This document shows positions 32,246 to 41,107 of a stretch of 64,000 nucleotides of DNA, piece by piece; within the stretch, counting starts at the first letter, position 1, and every line of letters begins with the position of its first letter. Source of the stretch: Pseudolysinimonas sp051954455 (GTDB taxonomy: Bacteria; Actinomycetota; Actinomycetes; Actinomycetales; Microbacteriaceae); NCBI RefSeq assembly GCF_051954455.1, contig NZ_JBQCHS010000033.1, positions 1 to 64,000 of the forward strand. The letters are read 5' to 3'. The notes below the pieces were generated by a model that saw only the letters and a list, made by a program, of their open reading frames with translations, was not told the origin of the DNA and searched no databases. The translations under genes and the position numbers were made by a program.

Positions 32246-34513
32246 TCAGGCGCTCGCGCCGGCGAGCTCGACCGACGCGGAGTGCCGCCCGGCTCCGAGC
32301 TCGACGTCGTCCGCGCCCGGGAGCCGCAGGACCGCCGGGGCGCCCTCGGGCACCACGACGTCGACGGTGAAGGTGCCGCCATCCACGCGCCAGTCCACCG
32401 ATACCGTGCCGTGCGGCGTGGCGAGCGACGCCGATGACGAGGTCAGGCCGCCGCCCGGCTGCGGCGCGACGAGGATCTTGGCGTAGCCGGGCTCCAGAGG
32501 TGCGATCCCGCCGACCGTGCGGTGCATCCAGTCGGCCACCGCGCCGAGGGCGTAGTGGTTGAACGACGTCATCTCGCCGGGGTTGATGGTGCCGTCGGGC
32601 AGCATCGAGTCCCAGCGCTCCCAGACCGTGGTGGCCCCCATCGTGACCGAGTACAGCCACGACGGGTTCTGCTGCTCCAGGAGGAGGCGGTAGGCGACGT
32701 CCACATGCCCGGTGAGCGTGAGCGCGTCGGTGATGAAGGGCGTTCCCGCGAAGCCGGTGGAGATCCGGAAGCCGGCGAGTTCGGCGAGCTCGGCGAGCCG
32801 GTCGCCGGCCCGTGCCCGATCAGCGTCGGAGAGCATGTCGAACGCGATCGCGAGCGCGTACACGGTGGTGCAGTCGCTCTTCACGACGCCGTCTGTGACG
32901 TAGTGCTCGGTGAACGCATCGCGCATGCGCTCGGCCAGGGCCGAGAACTCCGCGTGCTCCGCGGTCCGGTCGAGCACGGCGGCCGCCTCCGCTGCGATGC
33001 GGGCCGAGCGGTAGCCGCACGCCTGCGCGACGACGCTGGGGTCGGCCTTGGCCTTGTCCGGCGCCTCCGGCGGGGCGTCGGGGTCGAGCCAGTCGGCGAA
33101 CTGGTACCCGGTGTCCCAGAGACCGGTCGGCGACAGCACCGAGGCGATCTTGCGGACGTGCGCCGACATCAGGCCGAAGTTCTGCTCCAGCAGCTTCGTA
33201 CTCCCGTAGGCCTGGTAGAGGGCCCACGGAACCCACACCCCCGCGTCGCCCCACAGAGCCGTCGGGGTGGTGCCGTCCCCGTGCGAACCGTTCGGCATGC
33301 CGAACAGCGTGATGGCGTCGGGCACCACGAAGGGCACGACGCCGTCCCGGTGCTGCTGCTCGAGATCCGCGTCCCGCAGCCAGTCGGCGAGGAAGTCCTC
33401 CACGTCGAACAGGTAGGCGGCCGTCGGGGCGAATGCCGCGATGTCGCCCGTCCAGCCGAGGCGCTCGTCGCGCTGCGGGCAGTCGGTCGGCACGTCGACG
33501 AAGTTGCCGCGCATCCCCCAGACGACGTTGCGGTGGAACTGGTTCAGCAGCGGATCGGAGCTCTCGAAGGTGCCGATCCGCTCGAGCTCGGAGCCGATGA
33601 CCACGGCGGTCAGGTGCTCGGGCCGGAGCTCGCCCGGCCAGCCCTCGACCTCTGCGAATCGGAACCCGTGGAAGGTGAAGGTGGGCTCGAAGACGTCCTC
33701 GCCGCCGCTCAGCACGTAGCGATCGGTGGCCTTCGCGGAGCGCAGCGGCCGGGTCCCGAGCTCCTCGTGCTCGAGGACCTCGGCGTGCCGCACGACGATC
33801 TCCGTGCCCGCCGGGCCTTGCACGCGCACCCGGATCCAGCCGACGAGGTTCTGCCCGAAGTCGATGAGCGTCCTGCCGCTCGGCGAGGTCCAGATCCGCT
33901 GGACGGGGAGCTCCTCGCGCGGCGAGACGCGCGGCCCGATGTACTCGGTGAGGGTCTCGAGGTCGTGCTCGACGACGCGCGCCGCCGACCAGCCCTCGCC
34001 CGCGAACCCGGGCCGCAGCCAGGCGTCGTCCCGGCGTCGCGCATCGATCGTCTCGCCGTCGTAGAGGTCGTTCGCCAGGACCCCGCTCGGGCCCGCGCTC
34101 CAGGAGTCGTCGGTTGCCACCACCTGCGTGGCGCCGTCCTCGAACGTGATCGTGAGTTCCGCGAATCCCGCGACGGTGTCGCCGTAGAGGTGCGACTTGC
34201 CCGACCAGCCGAGGCGGCCGTGGTACCAGCCGTTGCCGAGCGCGAGGCCGAGGACGTTGATCTCGGCGAGGCGGTCCGTCACGTCGTGGCGCGCGACGCG
34301 CAGGCGCCACTGGTACGAGCTCCACCCCGGGGTGAGGAGGGCGTCCGAGACCGGCGCGCCGTTCAGCTGCGGCTCCACCACCCCAAGCGCCGTGACGGCG
34401 AGCTCCGCCGAGCGGACGGCGCCGTGTCCGGTCTCGAGGGCGAACTCGCGACGCAGCAGCGGTGCCGAGTCGAGGTCCTGTGCGGGGGCGATGAAGCGGG
34501 CGTGCCAGGTCAT
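32246..34513 (-). CDS. Alpha-L-rhamnosidase, GH78
   Basis: 755 residues. N-terminal beta domains (about 1-300, with LGLALGNGWYHGRLGWSGKSHLYGD and ARRRDDAWLRPGF) are followed by the (alpha/alpha)6 barrel (about 310-670). DCPQRDERLGWTGD at 344-357 carries the general acid region. The second conserved Glu is in TTVWERWDS near 600. A C-terminal beta domain completes it. There is no signal peptide, so it acts on imported rhamnosides in the cytoplasm. It releases L-rhamnose. It is the last gene of the importer operon, with the site GGAAGGA before the ATG. That placement implies the importer brings in rhamnose-containing oligosaccharides or glycosides. Confidence 0.92.
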   Translation of the reverse strand: MTWHARFIAPAQDLDSAPLLRREFALETGHGAVRSAELAVTALGVVEPQLNGAPVSDALLTPGWSSYQWRLRVARHDVTDRLAEINVLGLALGNGWYHGRLGWSGKSHLYGDTVAGFAELTITFEDGATQVVATDDSWSAGPSGVLANDLYDGETIDARRRDDAWLRPGFAGEGWSAARVVEHDLETLTEYIGPRVSPREELPVQRIWTSPSGRTLIDFGQNLVGWIRVRVQGPAGTEIVVRHAEVLEHEELGTRPLRSAKATDRYVLSGGEDVFEPTFTFHGFRFAEVEGWPGELRPEHLTAVVIGSELERIGTFESSDPLLNQFHRNVVWGMRGNFVDVPTDCPQRDERLGWTGDIAAFAPTAAYLFDVEDFLADWLRDADLEQQHRDGVVPFVVPDAITLFGMPNGSHGDGTTPTALWGDAGVWVPWALYQAYGSTKLLEQNFGLMSAHVRKIASVLSPTGLWDTGYQFADWLDPDAPPEAPDKAKADPSVVAQACGYRSARIAAEAAAVLDRTAEHAEFSALAERMRDAFTEHYVTDGVVKSDCTTVYALAIAFDMLSDADRARAGDRLAELAELAGFRISTGFAGTPFITDALTLTGHVDVAYRLLLEQQNPSWLYSVTMGATTVWERWDSMLPDGTINPGEMTSFNHYALGAVADWMHRTVGGIAPLEPGYAKILVAPQPGGGLTSSSASLATPHGTVSVDWRVDGGTFTVDVVVPEGAPAVLRLPGADDVELGAGRHSASVELAGASA

Positions 34514-34568
34514 GGCGTCCTTCCGGATGGTGGAGCGGTGGTGATGGTCGTGGAAGCGGAGCCGGAGC

Positions 34569-35405
34569 TCAGCCCTTGATTGCGCCGGACGTCATGCCGG
34601 CGACGATCTGGCGGTTGAAGAAGATGTAGAGGATCAGCGGCGGGATCGTGATCAGCAGGACGTCCATGAACAGCAGGTTGAACTGGCTGAGGGTCTGGCT
34701 CTGGAAGTTGTAGAGGGTCAGCTGCACCGTCGCGAGGTCGCTTCCGGGCAGGAAGTACAGCGGGTTCTGGAAGTCGTTGAACACCGCCACCGACTGCACG
34801 ACGATGACCGTCACGATGACCGGCCGCAGCAGCGGCAGGACGACCTGGAAGAACAACCGGATCGGGCCGGCGCCGTCGATGACGGCCGCCTCGTCCAGCT
34901 CCCGCGGGATCGTCGCGACGAACGCGCGGAACAGCAGGATCGAGAACGAGAGCCCGAAGGTGGCCTCGATGACCACGCCGGAGAACAGGGTCTTGAAGAT
35001 CCCGAGCCCCTGGAGCAGCCAGATGGTCGGCACGACGGCCGGCGGCACGATGAGCCCCGCGAGCACGAAGAAGTTGATGACCGGGTTCCATCGCGTCTTC
35101 TTGCGCTGCAGGACGTAGCCGACCATCGCCGAGAAGACCACCATCACGGCGACGCTGAACACGGTCAGGACGATGCTGTTGACGAACGCCGTGATGACGA
35201 TCCCGTCGTTCGCCTGCAGCACCTGCACGAGGTTGTCGAAGAAGACCCACTTGGTCGGCAGCGCGAAGTTCAGGTTCGACGCCTCCGCGGGCGTCTTTGC
35301 CGCCTGGAGAACCACGAACGCGAACGGCACCAGGAAGACGACGATCGACACCAGGATCGCGACGATCCCGACCACCCAGCGACGGACCTGCAGGCGGCGG
35401 CTCAC
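34569..35405 (-). CDS. CUT1 ABC sugar permease (MalG-like, second subunit)
   Basis: 278 residues and six membrane helices. The EAA loop is IPRELDEAAVIDGAGPIRLFFQVVLPLLRPV (about 165-195), which docks the ATPase. It begins VSRRLQVRRWVVGIVAILVSIVVFLVPFAFVVLQAAKTPAE, as usual for the MalG/LacG subunit. It partners with the permease encoded upstream. The GTG start overlaps that gene's stop (GTGA). No ATPase gene is in this operon; CUT1 systems in actinobacteria commonly use a shared MsiK/MsmX-type ATPase encoded elsewhere. Confidence 0.92.
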   Translation of the reverse strand: MSRRLQVRRWVVGIVAILVSIVVFLVPFAFVVLQAAKTPAEASNLNFALPTKWVFFDNLVQVLQANDGIVITAFVNSIVLTVFSVAVMVVFSAMVGYVLQRKKTRWNPVINFFVLAGLIVPPAVVPTIWLLQGLGIFKTLFSGVVIEATFGLSFSILLFRAFVATIPRELDEAAVIDGAGPIRLFFQVVLPLLRPVIVTVIVVQSVAVFNDFQNPLYFLPGSDLATVQLTLYNFQSQTLSQFNLLFMDVLLITIPPLILYIFFNRQIVAGMTSGAIKG

Positions 35406-36331
35406 AGCTCCACCTCCCGCCGGTTGATGAACCACGAGACCGGCACCATGATCGCCGTCACGACGAGGAAGAGGATGACGTTGCCCGCGGTCGACAGGCC
35501 GTAGAGGCCGAACTGGTACTCCTTGTAGATCACCGAGGCGATCACGTCGCTCGCGAAGCCGGGGCCACCCCCCGTCGTCGCCCAGATGACGTCGAACGAG
35601 CGCAGGCCGCCGATGAGCGACAGGATGACGACCGTACCCATCGCGGGCCGCGAGAGAGGCAGCGTGATCGAGCGGAAGATCCGCCAGCTCGAGGCGCCGT
35701 CCATCCGAGCCGCCTCGTAGTACTCCTGCGGGATCGCGACGATGCCCGCCATGAAGATGAGCGTCGCGATGCCGACGCCCTTCCAGACGTCGACGCCGGC
35801 GATCGTGCCGAGCGCCATGTTCGGGTCGGTGAACCATCCCGGCTTGGGCAGCCCGACCGCACCGAGCACGGCGTTGACCATGCCGTGGAACGGGTCGAGC
35901 AGGTTCTTGAAGATGAAGCCGACGCCGATCGTCGACACCAGCACGGGGAAGAACACGACCGCGCGCAGGTAGCCGCGCCCGAGCACCGGGGAGGTCAGGA
36001 GCACCGCCAGCGCGAGGCCGAGGACGACCTTGATCGCCGAGGTGGCGAACCCGTACTCGAAGGTGTGGATGAAACCGTTGACGAGCTGCGGGTCCTGGAA
36101 GAACTGCACGAAGTTGTCGAACCCGATGAAGGTCGAGTCGAACAGCGACCAGCGCGTGAAGGCGAAGTAGAAGGACGCGAACGTCGGGACCGCGAAGAAC
36201 ACGATGTAGAGCGCGATCGCGGGGATGTAGAACCACGAGGGATAGACGCTGCGCCGGGCGCGGCGCGTGCCTCCTCGTCGGGCGGGTCCGGCCGGAAGGC
36301 TCTGGACCGGCACAGCGGTCGTTGTGGTCAC
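35402..36331 (-). CDS. CUT1 ABC sugar permease (MalF-like, first subunit)
   Basis: 309 residues and six membrane helices. The EAA loop is IPQEYYEAARMDGASSWRIFRSITLPLSRPA (about 202-232). The N-terminal tail is Thr/Arg-rich, then YPSWFYIPAIALYIVFFAVPTFASFYFAFTRW. It forms the heterodimeric channel with the downstream permease. GTG 36331 is preceded by GAGGAG 6 bases upstream. A strong hairpin separates it from the binding-protein gene, which would lower permease expression relative to the receptor. Confidence 0.92.
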   Translation of the reverse strand: MTTTTAVPVQSLPAGPARRGGTRRARRSVYPSWFYIPAIALYIVFFAVPTFASFYFAFTRWSLFDSTFIGFDNFVQFFQDPQLVNGFIHTFEYGFATSAIKVVLGLALAVLLTSPVLGRGYLRAVVFFPVLVSTIGVGFIFKNLLDPFHGMVNAVLGAVGLPKPGWFTDPNMALGTIAGVDVWKGVGIATLIFMAGIVAIPQEYYEAARMDGASSWRIFRSITLPLSRPAMGTVVILSLIGGLRSFDVIWATTGGGPGFASDVIASVIYKEYQFGLYGLSTAGNVILFLVVTAIMVPVSWFINRREVEL

Positions 36332-36356
36332 CAGATGCTCCTCACCGAGCGGGGGA

Positions 36357-36390
36357 CGCGGGGGCCGGTCGGTGAGAACCGGCCCCCGCG
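36357..36390 (-). terminator. Intra-operon hairpin between receptor and permease genes
   Basis: A perfect 13-bp stem, CGCGGGGGCCGGT (36357-36369) with its complement (36378-36390), and an 8-base loop. It lies 16 bases after the binding-protein stop. There is no T tract. It is typical of ABC operons, where it protects the receptor message or causes partial termination so that receptor exceeds permease. Confidence 0.75.
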
Positions 36391-36406
36391 CGTTCCGACG
36401 AGCCGA

Positions 36407-37729
36407 TTACCAGCCCTTGATGCCCAGCTGCTGGGCCTGCTTGGTCACGTCCTGGTCGTAGAGCTCGGCGCCCTGGGCGGCCGTGTTCTGACCGGTCGCC
36501 ACCGCGATGAGGATCTTCTCCAGGTTCGGTCCCTTGATGGGCGAGAGAAACTCGAGCGCGAGGCCCGTGTCGCCGTCGTCCTGGTACTTCTGCTCGTCCT
36601 TGACGAGGGTCGGGACGTCGGACGGCAGCGTGCACGCGCTCGTCGCGAACGGGCCCGTCGGCAGCTGAGCCTCGACCTGGATCTGGCAGCCCTGCTTGGT
36701 CGACGCGAACGCGACGAACTTCTTGGCGGCCGCGAGCTTGTCGCCGGTGGTCGACTTCGGGATATAGAGGGCGTTCGGCTCCCACACGGTCATGTGCGGC
36801 GCGGTGCCGTCGCTGGTCGGCAGCGCGAAGTAGCCGATGTCGTTGATCTTGTCCGGGTCGGACTGCTGCACGTTCGGCAGCACGCTGGTGATCATCGGGT
36901 ACTGCGCCGCGGTGCCCTCGGCGAGCTCCTTCAGGCCGTTCACGTTGGTGAGCGACGCGTAGTCCTTGTTGACCAGGTCCTTCTGGAACACCTCGGCCGT
37001 GTGCTGGAACCCGAGGAGCCCCGGCTGCTTGGAGTACTTCGCGTCCGACTTGTTCGCCGTGTAGTCCTTCGCCCAGTTCTTGTCCGTCGCCGTGATATTC
37101 GCGAAGTCCGCCAGCACAAACAGCTGACTCGTCCACGTGTCGCCGAAGGTCTGCAGCACCGGCGTGATCCCGGCGGCCTTGATCTTCTCGCTGTTGGAGA
37201 TGAACTCGTCCCACGTCTTCGGAACGCTGAGGCCCAGCTGCTCATAGACCTTGGTGTTGTACATGACTCCGCCGGAGAACGACGTCCCGAACGGTGCGCC
37301 GTAGAACGCCCCCTTCACGGTGCCGGCGACGCTCGCCTTGAAGTCGCTCGTCACGTCCTTCGCCCACGACTCCTGCGAAAGGTCGACGAGTCGCTGGTCC
37401 GGGTGGTCGCCCTGGATCTGCGAACCCGAGTTGTAGAGGAAGACGTCCTCCATGTCGCCGGTCGCCAGCTTCGTCTTGATGATGTTGTCGCCGTCGGCGC
37501 CGGCCGGGCGCTGCTGGATCTTGACGGTGATGTCGGGGTTGGCCTTCTCGAAGGCGGCCACGTACTTCTTCGCCGTCGCCTGGGTGGCGGGCGCGTTGTC
37601 GGCCAGGAACTGGATCGTCACCTTGCCCCCGCTGCTGCCGCCACCGGAGCAGCCGGTCAGCGCCAGGGCGACGGTCGCGATCGCCGCTCCGGCGACGGCC
37701 CACTGCCTCATGAAACGTCGTTGCTTCAA
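36407..37729 (-). CDS. Rhamnoside/oligosaccharide ABC substrate-binding lipoprotein (CUT1)
   Basis: 440 residues from TTG 37729. The signal peptide MKQRRFMRQWAVAGAAIATVALALTGC puts the lipidated Cys at 27. The body is a SBP_bac_1-type receptor (KVTIQFLADNAPATQATAKKYVAAFEKANPDITVKI; GDTWTSQLFVLAD; MTVWEPNALYIPK). TTG is preferred to the ATG at 37711 because GAGAGG lies upstream of TTG and the basic signal start is kept. It is the first gene of the importer-rhamnosidase operon. A LacI-type operator and a promoter with -35 TTGAAA and -10 TACGGT lie about 95-120 bp upstream. The ligand is inferred from context as rhamnose-containing sugars. Confidence 0.88.
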   Translation of the reverse strand: MKQRRFMRQWAVAGAAIATVALALTGCSGGGSSGGKVTIQFLADNAPATQATAKKYVAAFEKANPDITVKIQQRPAGADGDNIIKTKLATGDMEDVFLYNSGSQIQGDHPDQRLVDLSQESWAKDVTSDFKASVAGTVKGAFYGAPFGTSFSGGVMYNTKVYEQLGLSVPKTWDEFISNSEKIKAAGITPVLQTFGDTWTSQLFVLADFANITATDKNWAKDYTANKSDAKYSKQPGLLGFQHTAEVFQKDLVNKDYASLTNVNGLKELAEGTAAQYPMITSVLPNVQQSDPDKINDIGYFALPTSDGTAPHMTVWEPNALYIPKSTTGDKLAAAKKFVAFASTKQGCQIQVEAQLPTGPFATSACTLPSDVPTLVKDEQKYQDDGDTGLALEFLSPIKGPNLEKILIAVATGQNTAAQGAELYDQDVTKQAQQLGIKGW

Positions 37730-37822
37730 GGGTCTTACCTCTCTGTAAGGGACGGCGTCTTCCGCCACGGTGAAGGGTCGAGGACCGAATCGTGCGATTC
37801 ATGTAGATCAGTCCACACGCCC

Positions 37823-37851
37823 ACCGTACATGGCGGATTAGAACGTTTCAA
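37823..37851 (-). promoter_or_regulatory. Promoter of the rhamnoside uptake operon
   Basis: On the minus strand, -35 TTGAAA (37846-37851) and -10 TACGGT (37823-37828) are spaced 17 bases apart. The -35 box lies within the LacI-type operator, so repressor binding would exclude RNA polymerase. Confidence 0.6.
37838..37851. promoter_or_regulatory. LacI-type operator TTAGAACGTTTCAA (uptake operon)
   Basis: A near-palindrome with the central AACGTT core typical of LacI-family sites. It matches the site at 39903-39916 at 13 of 14 bases. It lies between the lacI-type gene and the importer operon. Confidence 0.75.
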
Positions 37852-37886
37852 TAGGAGGATCCCGACGCGTCGGCCGAGGGGTTCGC

Positions 37887-38885
37887 CTATCCGGCGGTCG
37901 ACGCGCGCATCACGAGTTCCGGCTGGAAGACCACCTGCCGGGCCGGAGAGTCCGGCGCCTCCTCCTGGTCGAGCAGGATCCGCACGGCCGTCTGCCCGAT
38001 GAGCGCGGCGGGCTGGCGCACCGACGACAGCGGCACCATCGCCGCGGCGGCGAAGTCGATGTCGTCGTAGCCGATGAGCGCGATGTCGTCGGGCACGCGG
38101 GCGGAGCCCTCCATGACGAGAGCCTGCAGGAGGCCCGTCGCCACCAGGTCGTTCGCGGCGAAGATCGCGTCGGGGCGCGCCCCCGCGAGCAGCTCGAGCC
38201 CGACGCGGCGACCCTCGAGCACCGTGAGCGCGCCGGTCGGCACGACGTCGAGCGTCGCACCCGGCGCGGCGTCGACGGCCGCGCGCGCCCCCGCAAGGCG
38301 ATCGGCGACCTGGCGGATCCCCACCGGCCCGCCGACGAACGCGATCCGCCGCCGACCGATCGCCAGCAGGTGCTCGACCGCGAGACGGCCGCCCGCGACG
38401 TCGTCGACCGACACCGAGCCGAAGCGCGGATCGTCGCTCGCCCGGTCGACGAGCACCGCGCCGATGCCCCGCTCGTGCAGTCGTCGCAGCCGTGCGTCGA
38501 CGTCGCCGTAGGGCGAGATGAGCACGCCACGCACGCGCTGCTCCTCGAACAGGTCGAGGTAGGAGGCCTCGCGCCCCGGGTGCTCGTCGCTGTTGCCGAG
38601 GATGACCGCCATCCCATGGTGCGCGGCCTCCTCCTCCGCGCCGCGCGCGACGTCCGTGAAGAACGGGTTGCGCACGTCGAGGACGACCAGCCCGATCGTG
38701 GTGGAGCGGCCCGCTCGCAGGACCCGCGCGGCGTCGTTGCGGACGTACCCGAGCTCGGCGATCGCGGCGCGGATGCGGTCCTGCGCCTCCGGCGACACCC
38801 GCTCCGGGTGGTTGAGCGCGTTCGACACCGTCCCGACCGACACGCGGGCGCGCTGGGCGACCTCGCGGATGCCGACGGCCGTCAT
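37887..38885 (-). CDS. LacI family regulator of the rhamnose genes
   Basis: 332 residues. The DNA-binding domain is IREVAQRARVSVGTVSNALNHPERVSPEAQDRI (about 5-37) with the hinge LGYVRNDAARVLRAG. The sugar-binding domain follows, with TTIGLVVLDVRNPFFTDVARGAEEEA and LIGYDDIDFAAAAMVPLSSVRQPA. The ATG at 38885 lies 7 bases after TACGGT, so its mRNA is probably leaderless; ATG 38909 is less likely. It stands between the uptake operon and the catabolic genes, both of which carry the same operator, so it is the best candidate for their repressor with rhamnose or a derivative as inducer. Confidence 0.9.
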   Translation of the reverse strand: MTAVGIREVAQRARVSVGTVSNALNHPERVSPEAQDRIRAAIAELGYVRNDAARVLRAGRSTTIGLVVLDVRNPFFTDVARGAEEEAAHHGMAVILGNSDEHPGREASYLDLFEEQRVRGVLISPYGDVDARLRRLHERGIGAVLVDRASDDPRFGSVSVDDVAGGRLAVEHLLAIGRRRIAFVGGPVGIRQVADRLAGARAAVDAAPGATLDVVPTGALTVLEGRRVGLELLAGARPDAIFAANDLVATGLLQALVMEGSARVPDDIALIGYDDIDFAAAAMVPLSSVRQPAALIGQTAVRILLDQEEAPDSPARQVVFQPELVMRASTAG

Positions 38886-38892
38886 GCGCTTC

Positions 38893-38898
38893 ACCGTA
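38893..38898 (-). promoter_or_regulatory. -10 box TACGGT, leaderless lacI-type gene
   Basis: TACGGT on the minus strand, 7 bases before the ATG at 38885. It lies in a 43-bp divergent spacer. Confidence 0.55.
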
Positions 38899-38916
38899 GC
38901 GGGCGGCACGGCGGTC

Positions 38917-38922
38917 TACCGT
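38917..38922 (+). promoter_or_regulatory. -10 box TACCGT, leaderless aldo/keto reductase gene
   Basis: TACCGT, 6 bases before GTG 38929. Confidence 0.55.
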
Positions 38923-38928
38923 GAGCGC

Positions 38929-39864
38929 GTGCGCAGCTCCCTCGACCTCTCCCTGCCCGCCGTCCTCGGCACCGCCTGGTTCACCGCGGGCGCGCCGGGC
39001 GCGGTCGACGCCTCGATCGCGACCTACCTGGAGGCGGGCGGCCGCGTGCTCGACTCGGCCCGCATCTACGGCGACAGCGAGGCCGTCATCGGCGGATGGC
39101 TGCGCGCGCACGGTGAGGTTCCGGGGCTGCAGCTGCTCACGAAGGGCGGGCACCCCGATCCCGCGGACTGGCTGCCGAGGCTCGACCGCGGCGCGCTGCT
39201 CCATGATGCGCGCACGAGCGTCGCGAAGCTGGGCCGGCCGGCCGACGCCTACCTGCTGCACCGCGACGACGTCGGGCGCCCGGTCGCGGACGTCGCCGAC
39301 ACCCTCCGCACCCTGGTCGACGAGGGGCTGACCTCCGCGGTCGGCGTCTCCAACTGGTCGCTCGATCGCACGCGGGAGCTGCGCGCCGCCCTGCAGGATC
39401 GGGGGCTCGACCTCGTCGCGGTCAGCGACTACGCGGGCCTCGCACGCCCCCTGTCCGAGCCGGACTTCGCGGGCGAGGAGAGCCTCGACGCGCCGACCCT
39501 GGGCTGGCTGGAGGAGACCGGGATCCCGAATCTGTCGTGGAGCTCGCAGTCCGGAGGGTGGTTCGCCGGCGTCCACCCGAGGGGCCAGTTCGCCGGCGCC
39601 GAGAACGTGCGCCGCCGCGCGGTGCTCGAGCAGGTCGCCGAGGTCGCCGGCCGCCGGCCCGAGTCGGTGCTCGCCCGGTGGACGGCGACCATCAGCCCGG
39701 TCGTCGTGCCGATCGTGGCGAGCCGCTCGCCCGAGCGCCTCGCCCGGACCCTCGCGGATCTGCGGGACCCGGCGCTGGACCCCGCCGTCGCGAATCTCGT
39801 CGCGGTGCTCGACCCGCAGGGCGTCGCGGGCCGTGCACTCCTGGAGCCCGGCGCGGTCTGGTGA
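38929..39864 (+). CDS. Aldo/keto reductase
   Basis: 311 residues. The catalytic tetrad is visible: Asp/Tyr in VLDSARIYGDSE (about 42-53), Lys in LQLLTKGGHP (about 70-74), and His in AYLLHRDD (about 106). The NADPH-binding end is PIVASRSPERLARTL (about 262-276). It is an NADPH-dependent oxidoreductase on aldehydes or sugars. In this locus it could reduce lactaldehyde to propanediol or act on rhamnose or its aglycones, but sequence alone does not decide. It is divergent from the lacI-type gene and upstream of rhaI, with its own promoter. Confidence 0.85.
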   Translation: MRSSLDLSLPAVLGTAWFTAGAPGAVDASIATYLEAGGRVLDSARIYGDSEAVIGGWLRAHGEVPGLQLLTKGGHPDPADWLPRLDRGALLHDARTSVAKLGRPADAYLLHRDDVGRPVADVADTLRTLVDEGLTSAVGVSNWSLDRTRELRAALQDRGLDLVAVSDYAGLARPLSEPDFAGEESLDAPTLGWLEETGIPNLSWSSQSGGWFAGVHPRGQFAGAENVRRRAVLEQVAEVAGRRPESVLARWTATISPVVVPIVASRSPERLARTLADLRDPALDPAVANLVAVLDPQGVAGRALLEPGAVW

Positions 39865-39897
39865 CCTTCGGATGTCGCGTCGGCGCCGAGAATGCTC

Positions 39898-39903
39898 TAG
39901 GGT
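39898..39903 (+). promoter_or_regulatory. -10 box TAGGGT of the rhamnose catabolic operon
   Basis: TAGGGT lies 33 bases before the rhaI start. Transcription would begin near 39910, inside the operator. The leader of about 27 bases holds an AAAGAG ribosome site. Confidence 0.5.
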
Positions 39904-39916
39904 TAAAACGTTTCAA
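39903..39916. promoter_or_regulatory. LacI-type operator TTAAAACGTTTCAA (catabolic operon)
   Basis: It matches the uptake-operon site at 13 of 14 bases and sits over the expected transcription start of rhaI. The two sites define a small rhamnose regulon. Confidence 0.75.
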
Positions 39917-39936
39917 TCCCCGATGAAAGAGCCGTC

Positions 39937-41103
39937 ATGGTCGACCTCGCCGCCATCTCCTCCCGCCTCGCCGAGCAGGCGATCGAACTCCCCTCCTGGG
40001 CGTTCGGCAACTCGGGCACCCGCTTCAAGGTCTTCGCACAGCCGGGCGTGCCCCGCGATCCCTACGAGAAGATCGCCGACGCGGCGCAGGTCCACCGGCA
40101 CACCGGCCTCGCGCCGACCGTCGCGCTGCACATCCCGTGGGACAAGGTCGACTCCTACGCCGACCTCGCGAAGCGCGCCGAGGACCACGGCGTCGCGCTC
40201 GGCACGATCAACTCGAACACGTTCCAGGACGACGACTACAAGCTCGGCTCGGTCACCCACCGCGACGACCGGATCCGCCGGAAGGCGATCGACCACCACT
40301 TCGAGTGCATCGACATCATGAACGAGACCGGGTCGCGCGACCTCAAGATCTGGCTCGCCGACGGCACCAACTACCCGGGTCAGGACGACATGCGCGGCCG
40401 CCAGGACCGCCTGGCCGACTCGCTCGCCAAGATCTACGAGCGCATCGGCGACAACCAGCGCCTCGTGCTCGAGTACAAGATCTTCGAGCCGTCGTTCTAC
40501 CACACGGACGTCCCGGACTGGGGCACCAGCTATGCGCAGGTGAGCGCCCTCGGCGACCGCGCCGTCGTCTGCCTCGACACCGGCCACCACGCGCCGAGCA
40601 CGAACATCGAGTTCATCGTGATGCAGCTGCTCCGGCTCGGGAAGCTCGGCTCGTTCGACTTCAACTCCCGGTTCTACGCCGACGACGACCTCATCGTGGG
40701 CGCGGCCGACCCGTTCCAGCTGTTCCGGATCCTCGTCGAGGTCATCCGCGGGGGCGGGTACGGCGGCGATGGCGACACCGCCTTCATGCTCGACCAGTGC
40801 CACAACATCGAGGACAAGATCCCCGGTCAGATCCGCAGCGTGCTCAACGTGCAGGAGATGACGGCGCGGGCGCTCCTCGTCGACACGGCCGCGCTCGACG
40901 CGGCGCAGCGGGCGGGCGACGTGCTGACCGCCAACGGCCTCTTCATGGACGCGTTCTATACGGACGTGCGCCCGGCTCTCGCCGAGTGGCGCGCGTCGCG
41001 GGGCCTGCCGGAGGACCCGATGCGGGCCTATGCGGAGTCGGGCTACGCCGCGACGATCGTGGCCGACCGCGTGGGCGGGGCCCAGGCGGGCTGGGGGGCC
41101 TGA
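39937..41103 (+). CDS. rhaI: L-rhamnose isomerase
   Basis: 388 residues, the size of the actinobacterial/Pseudomonas stutzeri-type enzyme rather than E. coli RhaA. Characteristic blocks are ELPSWAFGNSGTRFKVFAQPG near the start, WLADGTNYPGQDD (about 147-159), EYKIFEPSFYHTDVPDWG (metal-binding Glu; about 183-200), CLDTGHHAPSTNIEFIV (about 211-227) and DFNSRFYADDDLIVG (metal-binding Asp). It converts L-rhamnose to L-rhamnulose with Mn2+. It is the first gene of the catabolic operon, repressed through the operator directly upstream. Confidence 0.95.
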   Translation: MVDLAAISSRLAEQAIELPSWAFGNSGTRFKVFAQPGVPRDPYEKIADAAQVHRHTGLAPTVALHIPWDKVDSYADLAKRAEDHGVALGTINSNTFQDDDYKLGSVTHRDDRIRRKAIDHHFECIDIMNETGSRDLKIWLADGTNYPGQDDMRGRQDRLADSLAKIYERIGDNQRLVLEYKIFEPSFYHTDVPDWGTSYAQVSALGDRAVVCLDTGHHAPSTNIEFIVMQLLRLGKLGSFDFNSRFYADDDLIVGAADPFQLFRILVEVIRGGGYGGDGDTAFMLDQCHNIEDKIPGQIRSVLNVQEMTARALLVDTAALDAAQRAGDVLTANGLFMDAFYTDVRPALAEWRASRGLPEDPMRAYAESGYAATIVADRVGGAQAGWGA

Positions 41104-41107
41104 CCCC

